DNA of 64,000 nucleotides, from assembly GCA_021811865.1 (NCBI GenBank), contig JAKAQB010000009.1, positions 15,796-79,795 of the forward strand, in the 5' to 3' direction. The translations under genes were made by a program, and so were the position numbers. This DNA comes from Actinomycetes bacterium (GTDB lineage Bacteria > Actinomycetota > Acidimicrobiia > Acidimicrobiales > Palsa-688). Positions 41,132 through 50,148 of this stretch are shown one piece after another (the first letter of the stretch is position 1; every line of letters starts with the position of its first letter). The notes under the pieces are model-generated. The model did not search any database, had not been told where the DNA came from, and was given only the letters and a program-made list of their open reading frames with translations.

Positions 41132-42648
41132 CAGCGGACCTCCTGGGGGAGGGAGAAGGCGACGGTCTCGTTGCGGACGGCCTCGGTGCGGATGTCGAGG
41201 GGGCCGGCGCCACCGAGGGCACGCAGCACCCGGGTGACGATGGCCTCGGGGGCGGACGCGCCGGCCGTCACGCCCACTGTGGCGGCGGTCGCCAGCCAGT
41301 CCAGGTCGAGATCGTCCTCGTCGTCGACGAGGTGGGCGGGGGCGCCGGCGCGCTCCGCCACCTCGACCAGCCTACGGCTGTTGGAGCTGGTAGCCGACCC
41401 GACCACCACCACGACGTCGCACGCCCCCGCGATCGCCCGCACCGCCTCTTGGCGGTTGTGGGTGGCGTAGCAGATGTCCGACGCCGGCGGACCGACGAGT
41501 TGCGGATAGCGCGCTCTGAGGGCGGCGACAGTCTCGGCTGTCTCGTCCGGGGCGAGTGTCGTCTGGGTGATGTACGCCACCGGTCGCTGCGGGTCGAGGT
41601 CGAGCCGTTCGACGTCGGCGGCCGTCTCGACCAGCCGGATGCCGTCCGCCTCGCCGAGCGTGCCCTCCGTCTCGTCGTGACCCGGGTGGCCGATGAGCAC
41701 GAGCTGGTAGCCGCGGTCCCGGAACCGGCGGACCTCGGTGTGCACCTTGCCGACGAGGGGACAGGTGGCGTCCACCGCGGTGAGCCCCCGCCGGCGGGCC
41801 TCCTCCCGCACGGCGGGAGCGACGCCGTGCGCGGAGAACACCACCGTGGCGCCGTCGGGCACCTCCCCCAGCTCGCGGACGAAGACGGCGCCGATGGCTT
41901 CCAGCTCCGCGACGACGTGCTCGTTGTGCACGATCTGGCGGCGGACGTACAGCGGCGCCCCGTAGCGGGCGAGCCCCCGCCGGACGGTTTCGATCGCCCG
42001 CTCGACGCCGGCGCAGAAGGAGCGGGGCCCGGCCAGCAGCACCGTGCGAGGCCTGACGGCGGCGGCCCAGCGCTCGACGGCGGGCGCCGTCCGCTGGAGC
42101 ACGCGCAGCGCCCGGGCGAGGTCGGACGCCGTGCCCGGCGAGACGAGGCGGCGCCCGGGGGCGTCGGCCACGACCCGGACCACCGCCGTCGGGCGGCCCC
42201 AGTCGTCGGCGAGCAGGGCGACCGATTCGAGGTCCACCGCCAGGGCGCCGGTCGCTTCCGCCAGCGCCTGGCGCTGGCGGTCGTCGTGCACCAGCCGGGC
42301 GGTGCTGACCACAGCGCCGACGGCGACGGTGAGCCCGTCGCGCCGCAGCGCCCGCGCCACCAGCGGAGCGGCGGGGATCTCCGCCACGAGCGAGGCGTCC
42401 GGGCGCAGGACCCGGTCGGCGACGACGACGTCGCCGCAGCCGAGCGAGGCGGAGAGCCCCCCGGCCACGCCGGTCACCGCCACGGCACGCACGCTCCCGG
42501 TGAGCGCCACCGCCCGGTGCGTGGCGGCGCCGGCCGCGGCCCGGCCGGCGCCGGTCCCGGTCCGGGCCACCAGGGCGCCGGGGGCACCCCGCCCGACGGC
42601 GCGGGCCTCCAGGCGCATCGGCGCCAGCGCCAGGAGAGAGCCGCTCAT
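41131..42648 (-). CDS. HpnG-IspH fusion: adenosylhopane nucleosidase + HMBPP reductase
   Basis: 505 residues from ATG 42648. Residues 1 to about 190 are a nucleoside-phosphorylase-like domain (VTGVAGGLSASLGCGDVVVADRV; DLESVALLA), as in HpnG, which removes adenine from adenosylhopane. From about residue 200 the full IspH follows: GPRSFCAGVERAIE, VDATCPLVGKVHTE, IGHPGHDETEGTLGE, SDICYATHNRQEAV and SATSSNSRRLVE, with the three cluster-binding Cys. IspH makes IPP and DMAPP from HMBPP. So one protein carries the first isoprenoid-supply step and a late hopanoid step. There is no stop or frameshift between the halves. Confidence 0.92.
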   Translation of the reverse strand: MSGSLLALAPMRLEARAVGRGAPGALVARTGTGAGRAAAGAATHRAVALTGSVRAVAVTGVAGGLSASLGCGDVVVADRVLRPDASLVAEIPAAPLVARALRRDGLTVAVGAVVSTARLVHDDRQRQALAEATGALAVDLESVALLADDWGRPTAVVRVVADAPGRRLVSPGTASDLARALRVLQRTAPAVERWAAAVRPRTVLLAGPRSFCAGVERAIETVRRGLARYGAPLYVRRQIVHNEHVVAELEAIGAVFVRELGEVPDGATVVFSAHGVAPAVREEARRRGLTAVDATCPLVGKVHTEVRRFRDRGYQLVLIGHPGHDETEGTLGEADGIRLVETAADVERLDLDPQRPVAYITQTTLAPDETAETVAALRARYPQLVGPPASDICYATHNRQEAVRAIAGACDVVVVVGSATSSNSRRLVEVAERAGAPAHLVDDEDDLDLDWLATAATVGVTAGASAPEAIVTRVLRALGGAGPLDIRTEAVRNETVAFSLPQEVR

Positions 42649-44624
42649 TCCCTGGCCCCGATGGCCGCCACGTACCGGCCCAGCGCTGTGAGTGGGAACA
42701 CGTGCCGGTAGAGGTGGTAGTTGATGCTGAAGTCCCACGGGAAGCCCGTACCCGTGAACCACGGCTCGTCCCAGGTGCCATCCTCGGTCTGGTGGCGGGT
42801 GAGCCAGCGTATGCCGTCCCGGGTTGCGTCCCCTGCCGGGCCGTCGCCCACCTCCCCGGCGGCGAGGAGGGCGAGCAGCGCCCAGGCGGTCTGCGACGCC
42901 GTGGAGGCGCCCCGCCCCCTCCAGGCCGGATCGATGTAGGACCGGAGGTCCTCGCCCCACCCACCGTCGTCGTTGCGGTGCTCGACGAGCCAGTCGACCG
43001 CCCGGCGGATCCGGTGGTCCGCCGGCGGGATGCCGGCGGTGACGAGGGCGGGCACGACGGCACCCACGCCGTAGACGTAGTTGACACCCCACCGGCCGAA
43101 CCAGGAACCGTCGTCCTCCTGCTCGTCGGTCAGCCAGCGCAGCGCCCCGGCGATCACGTCGTCGCCGGCGCCCGGCTCGGCGGCGAGCATCTCGAGCACG
43201 TGGCCGGTCACGTCGGCGGACGGCGGGTCGGTCACCTCGCCGAAGTCGCAGAAGGGGATGGCCTTCACCAACTCGCTGTCGTTGTCGACGTCGAAGGCGC
43301 CCCACCCGCCGCCCCGGCTGCGCATGCCAGCCGTCCAGACCACACCCCGCCGGCAGGCGTCGTCGCCGGCGTCGCCGGGAGCGATGCCCGCCCGTCGGAG
43401 CGCCAGGACCACCAGAGCGGTGTCGTCGATGTCGGGGTACAGATCGTTGGCGAACTCGAAGGCCCACCCCCCGGGGGCCAGGTGCGGGCGCCGGATCGCC
43501 CAGTCGCCCCGGACCCGGATCTCCTCCCGCAGCAGCCAGTCCCGGGCTCGCCGGATCGCCGGGTGGGCCGGGTCGACGCCGGCGTCCACGAGGGCGATGA
43601 CCGACAGCGCCGTGTCCCACACCGGTGACTGGCAGGCCTCGATGCGCCGGCCGGCCTCGTCCTCGAGCACGAAGCCGTCGATGCCGTCGAGGGCAGCGGC
43701 GAGGACGGGGTGGTCCAGGGCGTAGCCCTGCAGGTGCAGGGCGATGACCGAGTACACGATCGGTGGTTGGATCCCGCCCCAGCAGCCGTCGGCCTCCTGG
43801 CGGCGCACTATCCAGCGCTCGGCGGTGCTGAGGGCCGCCCGGCGCAGGAGGGTGCGTGGGAGGAACCAACCGGGGAGCCGCTCCCAGGCGTGCAGCGCCC
43901 GGTCCAGGGAGCGGAACGCGGGCCCGGCGAGCGGGTCCCGCCGGCGGGGCTTGCGCTGGGGGGCCTCTGCCAGGAGGGCAGCCCGGTCGGCCGGTGAGTT
44001 GCCGGGCGGCCCCAGGAGCTCGTCGAGGCCGAACGGCAGCGGGCGCGATGGCCGGTGGGCCATGACGACGCCCAAAGCGACGATGGTCTGGCGGGCCCAA
44101 CACCCGAACCGGTAGATGCTGAGCGGCGCGTTGGGCGGGAGGAAGATCAGCTCGGGCGGCATGACGGGCAGCTCGTCCCACGACCACGCCCCGACCATGG
44201 CCAGCCAGATCCGGGTGAACACCCGTGCGGCCGCCGGGCCGCCGTGAAGCCGGACCCAAGCGGCCGCCGCCTGCATGTGGGTTTCGTCGGGTCCGTCGCC
44301 GGCCAGCCGGAGGGCGACGTAGGCCTCCACGGTCGCCGACAGGTCGGGCGGGGCGCCGTGGAACGTCCCCCACGTGCCGTCCTGGCGCTGCTGGCTGCGG
44401 ATCCACCGGGCGGCGCGCGCCGCCAGGCCGGGGCGGAGGATGCCGAGGAAATGGCGCAGGAGGAGGTCCTCGGCGTCCATCGTCACGTTGGTCTCGAGCT
44501 CGCCCTTCCACCAGCCGTCGGGGTGCTGCCGGGCGAGGAGGTGATCGCAGCCTCGATCGCGCGCTTCACCGGCCGCTGCGAGCAGCGGTTCCCACGACGG
44601 CTCCTCGCTGGGGAGGGCGCTCAC
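42645..44624 (-). CDS. shc: Squalene-hopene cyclase
   Basis: 659 residues from GTG 44624. The DXDD protonation motif is PDIDDTA at about residue 398; several QW repeats occur (QQRQDGTWG; RQEADGCWGG; EQEDDGSWFGRWG; HRNDDGGWGEDL; HQTEDGTWDEPWFTG). It cyclises squalene to hopene in the membrane. Length and motifs match the family, with no missing catalytic residue seen. Both ends overlap neighbours by four bases. Confidence 0.96.
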   Translation of the reverse strand: MSALPSEEPSWEPLLAAAGEARDRGCDHLLARQHPDGWWKGELETNVTMDAEDLLLRHFLGILRPGLAARAARWIRSQQRQDGTWGTFHGAPPDLSATVEAYVALRLAGDGPDETHMQAAAAWVRLHGGPAAARVFTRIWLAMVGAWSWDELPVMPPELIFLPPNAPLSIYRFGCWARQTIVALGVVMAHRPSRPLPFGLDELLGPPGNSPADRAALLAEAPQRKPRRRDPLAGPAFRSLDRALHAWERLPGWFLPRTLLRRAALSTAERWIVRRQEADGCWGGIQPPIVYSVIALHLQGYALDHPVLAAALDGIDGFVLEDEAGRRIEACQSPVWDTALSVIALVDAGVDPAHPAIRRARDWLLREEIRVRGDWAIRRPHLAPGGWAFEFANDLYPDIDDTALVVLALRRAGIAPGDAGDDACRRGVVWTAGMRSRGGGWGAFDVDNDSELVKAIPFCDFGEVTDPPSADVTGHVLEMLAAEPGAGDDVIAGALRWLTDEQEDDGSWFGRWGVNYVYGVGAVVPALVTAGIPPADHRIRRAVDWLVEHRNDDGGWGEDLRSYIDPAWRGRGASTASQTAWALLALLAAGEVGDGPAGDATRDGIRWLTRHQTEDGTWDEPWFTGTGFPWDFSINYHLYRHVFPLTALGRYVAAIGARE

Positions 44625-45664
44625 GACTCCCTCTCGACGACGTAGACGGCCAGGTCCGCCAGCTGGCGGTGGGGCACGGCGGAGATCCGCACCCGCTCGA
44701 GCGCGCCGAGGGCGGCGTCGAGATGGGCCTTGGCCTGCACCGTCGTCCACTCCCTCCCGCCGCAGGCGTCGACGAGGTAGGCGGCCCGCCCGACGACCTC
44801 CGGCTCGAGGGGAGGGAGGGGCTGGTCGCCGCCGGCGGGACCGAGCAGCAGCTCCCGCAGCTCCTCCGCCTCGTCCCCGCCGGCCGCCAGGGCGGAGACA
44901 ACCGGCATGGACTTCTTGCGCTGGCGCAGGTCGTTGCCTGCCGGCTTGCCCGTCCGGGCGGGGTCGCCCCAGATGCCGAGCAGGTCGTCGACCGCCTGGA
45001 ACGACAGGCCCAGGTGGCGTCCGAAGTCCCGGAGCGCTCCGACCGTCGCCGCCGGTGCCCCGGCCAGGACGGCACCGATCGAGGAGGCGCAGCCGAGCAG
45101 CGCACCGGTCTTGGCGGCCGACATGGCGGTGCACTCGTCGACGCCGACGTCCCGGCGCTTCTCGAAGGCGATGTCGTCGGCCTGGCCGGAGATCATCGCC
45201 GCCGTCGCCTCCGCGAGGGTGGCGGAGGCGGCGGCGCCGGCCACGGGGGCGGCGGCGAGGAGCACCTGGTGGGCCAGCGTCTCGAGAGCATCGCCGGCGA
45301 TGATCGCCGGCCCGATGCCGAACACGGACCAGACCGTCGGCCGGTGGTGACGCTCCAGGTCCTGGTCGATGATGTCGTCGTGTATCAGCGAGAAGTTGTG
45401 GACCAGCTCGACGGCGACGGCACCCGGCACGCCTACGCCGGCCTCGGCCCACACCGCCTCGGTCGACAGCAGCGCCAGCGCCGGGCGGATGCCCTTGCCG
45501 CCGGGCGCACCGGAGGGGCGCCCGTCCCGGTCGGTCCAACCGAAGTGGTAGGTGGCCAGCCGCCGGATGTCCGGGGCAAGCCGCTCGATGGCCGCGCGCA
45601 TGGCCGGGGCCACGGTGTCGCGGGATCGGGCGAGCACCTCGGGCACGCCCGTCGTCGGGGTCAT
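44621..45664 (-). CDS. Polyprenyl (farnesyl/geranylgeranyl) diphosphate synthase
   Basis: 347 residues. The first Asp-rich motif DDIID (in LIHDDIIDQDLERHHRPTVW) and second DDLLGIWGD, with GGKGIRP and the GQADDIAFE helix, identify an all-trans prenyl synthase. In this cluster the expected product is farnesyl diphosphate for squalene, but chain length is not proven. It lies between hpnE and shc with ATGA/GTGA overlaps. Confidence 0.92.
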   Translation of the reverse strand: MTPTTGVPEVLARSRDTVAPAMRAAIERLAPDIRRLATYHFGWTDRDGRPSGAPGGKGIRPALALLSTEAVWAEAGVGVPGAVAVELVHNFSLIHDDIIDQDLERHHRPTVWSVFGIGPAIIAGDALETLAHQVLLAAAPVAGAAASATLAEATAAMISGQADDIAFEKRRDVGVDECTAMSAAKTGALLGCASSIGAVLAGAPAATVGALRDFGRHLGLSFQAVDDLLGIWGDPARTGKPAGNDLRQRKKSMPVVSALAAGGDEAEELRELLLGPAGGDQPLPPLEPEVVGRAAYLVDACGGREWTTVQAKAHLDAALGALERVRISAVPHRQLADLAVYVVERES

Positions 45665-47109
45665 GCGACCTCCTCGCTGAAGCTTCGATCGGTGAGCCGG
45701 TGGAGGGCGACGGCGGAGGCGGCGTGGCCGCTGCGGACGGCGCCCTCCATCGTGGCGGGCCACCCGGTGGCGGTCCACGCCCCGGCCACGGCGAGCCCGC
45801 CGAAGGCGGTCTCTGCGGTGGGCCGGAGGTGTGCGGTCCCCGGCACCGCCCGGAACGTGGCGGTGCGCTCCTTGGTCACCAGCGTGTCGAGGACGGTGGC
45901 GCCGCCGGCTGCGGGCAGCAGGCGGGGGAGCTCGGCGAGGACCTCGCCGGCGATGGCGTCGGGGTGGCGGCGGAGGAGGCGGTCGGCGGCAGACAGGGAC
46001 ACGGCCAGGTACTGCGGGCCGGTGCCTGCCGGCGGGGCGAGGCCGCTCGAGACGGTGCGGTCGAACACCCACTGCACCGCGCTGCCGACGCCGGCGAGCA
46101 GTGGTCGATCCGTGACGCGGCGGTCGAAGACCACGTGCACGTTGACGATGGCGGAGGTGCCGAGCTGCCCGAGGGACTCCTGAGCCCTGATCGCCCCCGC
46201 AGGCAGGACGTCGCCGGCGGCACCGTGGGGAACGGCGATGACGACCGCGTCCGCCTCGACGGCGTCGCCGGCCCCGCCTGCCCCGTCCGGTCGCGTCGGC
46301 ACCAAGAACCTGCCCCGTCCGGCGAGCGGCGGCTCGAGCAGCTGGACGCGCCCGGCCCGACGGCCGAGCGCCACCTCGACACCGGCTCGACCGAGGGCGT
46401 CGGCGGCGCGGGCGCCGTGGAGCTGGCCGAGCGGCACGCGGGCCCACCCGATGTCGGCGGCGGCCGGGTCGGTCAGCAACCCCGTCTTTAGGACCATGGC
46501 GGCCACGGCCAGGGACGCCTCCCGCGCCGGGAGGTTGACGGTCGCCACGGTGATGAGGTCCCAGAGGGCGGCGACGGCGGCGGGGCCCTGGCCGTGGCGG
46601 GCCAGCCACGCCGCGAAGGTCTCGGTGTCCAAGGCGGGGTCAGAGAGGTCGACCCGGCGCAGGGCGAGGGCAGCGCGGCCGGCGCCGATGCGGTCTGCGA
46701 CGCCGAGGTGGGGGTAGCGCAGCAGTGCCGGGCCGAGCTGCAACGGCGCCGGCAGGTCACTGCGGCGGAGGGTGCCGACCCGGGGGCGCCCCCCGGGCGC
46801 ACCGGCGGGGCGGACGGCGGTCACCTCGAGGCGCCCCTGCAGCTCGACGTCGCCGGCCGATCCGATCCGCTCCAGGAACCCGAGATAGGCCTCGCAGCAC
46901 CGGAGGAAGACGTGCTGGCCGTTGTCGATCCACCGGCCGGCGTGCTCGAACGACCAAGTCAACCCGCCGAGGCGTCGCCGGCGCTCGACGAGCACGACGC
47001 TGGCACCGGCGTCGGCGAGATCCAAGGCGGCGGTGACTCCCGCCAGGCCTCCCCCGACCACGACGGCGTCGGCACGGCGGGGTGGCGCCGGGCGCTCTGC
47101 CGCCGTCAC
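45661..47109 (-). CDS. hpnE: Hydroxysqualene dehydroxylase / squalene-associated FAD desaturase
   Basis: 482 residues from GTG 47109. Dinucleotide-binding VVVGGGLAGVTAALDLADAG near the N-terminus, then RRRRLGGLTWSF and DNGQHVFLRCCEAYLGFL, which are specific to HpnE, and the C-terminal LAVAGAWTATGWPATMEGAVRSG FAD motif. It reduces hydroxysqualene to squalene after HpnD and HpnC. Confidence 0.94.
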   Translation of the reverse strand: MTAAERPAPPRRADAVVVGGGLAGVTAALDLADAGASVVLVERRRRLGGLTWSFEHAGRWIDNGQHVFLRCCEAYLGFLERIGSAGDVELQGRLEVTAVRPAGAPGGRPRVGTLRRSDLPAPLQLGPALLRYPHLGVADRIGAGRAALALRRVDLSDPALDTETFAAWLARHGQGPAAVAALWDLITVATVNLPAREASLAVAAMVLKTGLLTDPAAADIGWARVPLGQLHGARAADALGRAGVEVALGRRAGRVQLLEPPLAGRGRFLVPTRPDGAGGAGDAVEADAVVIAVPHGAAGDVLPAGAIRAQESLGQLGTSAIVNVHVVFDRRVTDRPLLAGVGSAVQWVFDRTVSSGLAPPAGTGPQYLAVSLSAADRLLRRHPDAIAGEVLAELPRLLPAAGGATVLDTLVTKERTATFRAVPGTAHLRPTAETAFGGLAVAGAWTATGWPATMEGAVRSGHAASAVALHRLTDRSFSEEVA

Positions 47110-47960
47110 GCCGTACCCCTGGTCAGGGCCCGCGCCGCCACGGCGGCCTTCTCCCGGGTCGGCAGCGACAGCCGGCCGCTCAGCACCGCAGCGGGATCCC
47201 GCTGGATGCGCCCCAGCAGGCGGCGGTAGATGCCCGCCATGGCGGCCGTGCAGGCCCGGCTCCGCCGGTCGAGCAGGGGCAGCAGGTGGAGGCCCCGGTC
47301 GTACCACTCGGCGGCGCGGGCCGCCTCGAACGACACGAGCCCGAGGACGGCGTCGGGGGGCCCGGTGACGTCCGGGGCGCAGCCGAAGCGGGCCAGGTCC
47401 TCGGCGGGGAGGTAGACCCGCCCCATGGTGTCCCGGTCCTCGACTATGTCGCGCAGGACGTTGGTCAGCTGAAGGGCGACACCCAACGTGTCTGCCAAGG
47501 GGACCGCACGGTCCCCGTCGGTGGACCCGTAGATCGCCAGGGAGAGACGGCCGACGGTGCCAGCCACCGCCCGGCAGTACCCGAGCAGGTCCTCGAAGGT
47601 GTCGTAGCGTGCGCCGTCCACGTCCATGCCGCAGCCGTCCACCAGCTCGTGGAGGGCGCTCATCGGCAGCGCCCAGCGGCGGGAGGCGTCGGCAAGAGCC
47701 ACGAGGACCGCATCCCCCGCACCGGCGTTGGGATCCCGCTCGATGGCGTACAGGTCCTTGTGGAGAGCGTCGAGCGCCTTGCGCTTGAGGGCGGGCGGGT
47801 CGTCGCCGTCGCCCACGTCGTCGATGCGCCTGGCCATGGCGTACAGGGCGGACATGGCCCGGCGCTTGGGGACGGGGAGGAGGCGGATGCCGTAGGAGAA
47901 GTTGCGGGCTTCCCGCCGGGTGATCTCCTCGCAGCGATCGTAGGCCTCGTCGAGGTTCAC
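47106..47960 (-). CDS. hpnD: Presqualene diphosphate synthase
   Basis: 284 residues from GTG 47960. Squalene/phytoene synthase fold with both Asp-rich motifs, RRIDDVGDG and DIVEDRD, plus FSYGIRLLPVPKRRAMSALYA at the start. HpnD condenses two farnesyl diphosphates to presqualene diphosphate. GTGA overlaps at both ends. Confidence 0.93.
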   Translation of the reverse strand: MNLDEAYDRCEEITRREARNFSYGIRLLPVPKRRAMSALYAMARRIDDVGDGDDPPALKRKALDALHKDLYAIERDPNAGAGDAVLVALADASRRWALPMSALHELVDGCGMDVDGARYDTFEDLLGYCRAVAGTVGRLSLAIYGSTDGDRAVPLADTLGVALQLTNVLRDIVEDRDTMGRVYLPAEDLARFGCAPDVTGPPDAVLGLVSFEAARAAEWYDRGLHLLPLLDRRSRACTAAMAGIYRRLLGRIQRDPAAVLSGRLSLPTREKAAVAARALTRGTA

Positions 47961-48958
47961 GATCTCCTCCCGGGCCTCACTGCCAGCAGCGCTGTGGCGT
48001 GTCGGAGGGTGCGGGCTCGCGACGGTCGGGGTGTCCCGGCGAAGGGGTCGAAGCCGCAGTCGGCGACGGCGTCGAGGGCAGCCTGGCCGCCGCCGGCAAA
48101 CCCGGCGACCGCCAACCTCGCCCCGCCGCGCAGGTCAGCGACGAGCGGCGCACCCTCGGCGAGGATCCTGCGGGCACGGGCCACCTCGAAGGCCACCAGT
48201 CCCCGCAGAGCCGTTCCGGCCTGGCCGCCGGCCCGGGCGGCGGCCAGGTGGTCGTCGCCGACACCGAAGCGCTCGAGGTCGTCGGCGGGCAGATAGCAGC
48301 GACCGGCGCGAAGGTCCTCGGCGAGGTCCTGCCAGTGTTCGGCCAGCTGCAGGGCGGTGCAGATCTGGTCGGACCACGCCACCCGCCGCTCGTCGGAGGC
48401 GTCGAAGGCGAGCAGCACGAGGCGCCCGACCGGGTCGGCGGACAGGCGGCAGTAGCCCACGAGGTCCTCGAAGGTGGCGTAGCGGTGGACGGTCTGGTCC
48501 ATCCGGTTGGCGGCGATCAGGTCGCGCAGCTGGCGCTCCCCGGCACCCCACGAGCGGACGAGGTCGGCGATCCGCGCGACGACGGGGTGAACGGTGGTGC
48601 TCGGAGCCTGGCCGAGAGCGGCGTCGAGCTGGGCTTCCAGCCAGTCGAGAGCGGCAAGGCGGTCGCCGGCGTAGGCGTCGCCGAGCTGGTCGACGAGCCG
48701 GGCGTAGCCGTAGATGGCCAGGAGCCGGTCCCGCCTGCGACGGGACAGCACCCGGAGGGCGACAGGGAAGTTCTCGCCGCCGGCCCGCGCCATCACGTCG
48801 GCCTCCAGGGGGATCCCTGCGGGCGCGTCCCCGCTGGTCCTCGCGGGCGCGTCCCCACTGGTCCTCGCCGGTGGGCCCGGCGGCGACGAGAAGGCGGTGC
48901 CGGGCACCGTGACGACCACCTCCGACCTCCCGCATCCAACACCTGACCGTACAGTCAT
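47957..48958 (-). CDS. hpnC: Hydroxysqualene synthase
   Basis: 333 residues from ATG 48958. The body matches HpnC: ENFPVALRVLSRRRRDRLLAIYGYARLVDQLGD with a degenerate first Asp motif, and EHWQDLAEDLRAGRCYLP as the second. It converts presqualene diphosphate to hydroxysqualene. The first about 50 residues are an unmatched, Pro/Ala-rich leader that includes a duplicated ARTSGDAP (24-bp direct repeat near 48816-48863). A later start is possible. Confidence 0.92.
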   Translation of the reverse strand: MTVRSGVGCGRSEVVVTVPGTAFSSPPGPPARTSGDAPARTSGDAPAGIPLEADVMARAGGENFPVALRVLSRRRRDRLLAIYGYARLVDQLGDAYAGDRLAALDWLEAQLDAALGQAPSTTVHPVVARIADLVRSWGAGERQLRDLIAANRMDQTVHRYATFEDLVGYCRLSADPVGRLVLLAFDASDERRVAWSDQICTALQLAEHWQDLAEDLRAGRCYLPADDLERFGVGDDHLAAARAGGQAGTALRGLVAFEVARARRILAEGAPLVADLRGGARLAVAGFAGGGQAALDAVADCGFDPFAGTPRPSRARTLRHATALLAVRPGRRS

Positions 48959-48985
48959 CTGTTGTACGCGCCCGGCCCGGCGGTG

Positions 48986-49798
48986 TCAATCACCCTGGGC
49001 GGCGCGGACGGGGGAGCGGGTCGGCAACGCTGGCTCGGAGCTGGGGTCGAGCGCCCACCCCAGGACGACCGCGAACGCGGCGTTGATGACCGCCAGGCCG
49101 TCGCGGAAGGGATCGCCGGGCGGGTCCCCCGGCACGGGTTGGCCGGCGGCGCACGCCAGGGTCCGCAGCACGCGGCGGGCGATGCGCCGGCCACCGGGAT
49201 ATCCCTTGGCGGCGCGGGCGCCGACCTCCATCAGCAGGGGCAGGGCGAGCGCCACCGGCAGGGCGAGATCGGCGGCGGCGCGCTCGGGGCTCTCGGTCAC
49301 CCGGGCAGGACCCCCCAGGTCGGCGACGACGGCGGCGAAGGCTGCCGCGGTCTCGGCCAGCAGCCGATCCACGGCGGCGGCGAAGAGGTCCTCCTTGGAG
49401 GAGAAGTACCGGTACACGCTTCCCTTCGCAACGCCGGCGGCGGCGGCCACCTCCCCCATGGTCACCTCGGCGAAGTCGCGCTCGCTGAACGCTTCGATGG
49501 CTGCGGCGAGGATCCGCAGTGCCACATCGGGCTCCCCGTCGGGGTCCGCCTCGCCCAACACGGCGTCAAGCCCAGGCTCGGCGAGGACATCGGGCAGGAC
49601 GGCGGCGATCTCGTCCAGTCCGAGGCCGCGCTTGTCCCGGAGCATCCGGACGGCACGGACGGCGGTGACGTGGCGGTCGTCGTAGCGGAACCGGTTGGTC
49701 GCCGTGCGCGCCGGCGGCGGGACGAGCCCGCTGCGCAGGTAGTGGTGCACGGTGCTGGCCGGGACGCCGGTGCGGGCGACGAGCTCCGAGAGGGACAT
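48986..49798 (-). CDS. MerR-TetR fusion transcriptional regulator 1
   Basis: 270 residues from ATG 49798. Residues 1-70 are a MerR-type winged helix: LSELVARTGVPASTVHHYLRSGLVPPP, then RFRYDDRHVTAVRAVRML. After a linker, residues about 108-155 are a TetR HTH: AAIEAFSERDFAEVTMGEVAAAAGVAKGSVYRYFSSKEDLF in part, followed by a TetR-like helical domain. It thus has two DNA-reading heads. It ends 27 bases before hpnC on the same strand, so it is likely co-transcribed with and regulates the hopanoid genes. A paralogue is at 50971. Confidence 0.88.
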   Translation of the reverse strand: MSLSELVARTGVPASTVHHYLRSGLVPPPARTATNRFRYDDRHVTAVRAVRMLRDKRGLGLDEIAAVLPDVLAEPGLDAVLGEADPDGEPDVALRILAAAIEAFSERDFAEVTMGEVAAAAGVAKGSVYRYFSSKEDLFAAAVDRLLAETAAAFAAVVADLGGPARVTESPERAAADLALPVALALPLLMEVGARAAKGYPGGRRIARRVLRTLACAAGQPVPGDPPGDPFRDGLAVINAAFAVVLGWALDPSSEPALPTRSPVRAAQGD

Positions 49799-49920
49799 CG
49801 CCGGGCCCGGCCCGCCGCCGGCGGTGTGCGGGGGCGCCGTCACAGGACCCCGGTGCCGTCGGCCGGCTGCGTCGTCACACCGACAGTCTGCCCCGGAGGG
49901 CGCCCGGCGCGCGCCGAGGG

Positions 49921-49971
49921 GTGGCGGTCGGGTGGGGGTGGCGGTCGGGTGGGGGTGGCGGTCGGGTGGGG
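49921..49971. repeat. 17-bp tandem repeat, three perfect copies
   Basis: Three identical units of GTGGCGGTCGGGTGGGG, directly adjoining the 19-bp array. Non-coding, within the 350-base gap between the divergent regulator (start 49798) and hydrolase (start 50149). Confidence 0.97.
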
Positions 49972-49972
49972 G

Positions 49973-50086
49973 TGCATCCGCCGTACCTCGGTGCGTCCGC
50001 CGTACCTCGGTGCATCCGCCGTACCTCGGTGCATCCGCCGTACCTCGGTGCATCCGCCGTACCTCGGTGCATCCGCCGTACCTCGG
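49973..50086. repeat. 19-bp iteron-like direct repeat, six copies
   Basis: Six contiguous copies of TGCATCCGCCGTACCTCGG, with one A-to-G change in copy 2. There are no spacers, so it is not CRISPR. Near-two-turn periodicity and position between divergent promoters suggest protein binding sites. The 62 bases after it, to the hydrolase ATG, show no further feature. Confidence 0.97.
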
Positions 50087-50148
50087 TGTGTTCAGGACCG
50101 TAGAGCGTGTCGAAGCTCCCGAGTCTTCCAGCTGGCTAGCGTCAGGCC

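Noticed and set aside
42690..42710. Third copy of the CTGTGAGTG palindrome
   Set aside because: Only one arm matches, inside the shc coding sequence, with no partner arm.
49921..50086. Possible CRISPR array
   Set aside because: Units are contiguous, with no spacers and no cas genes nearby.
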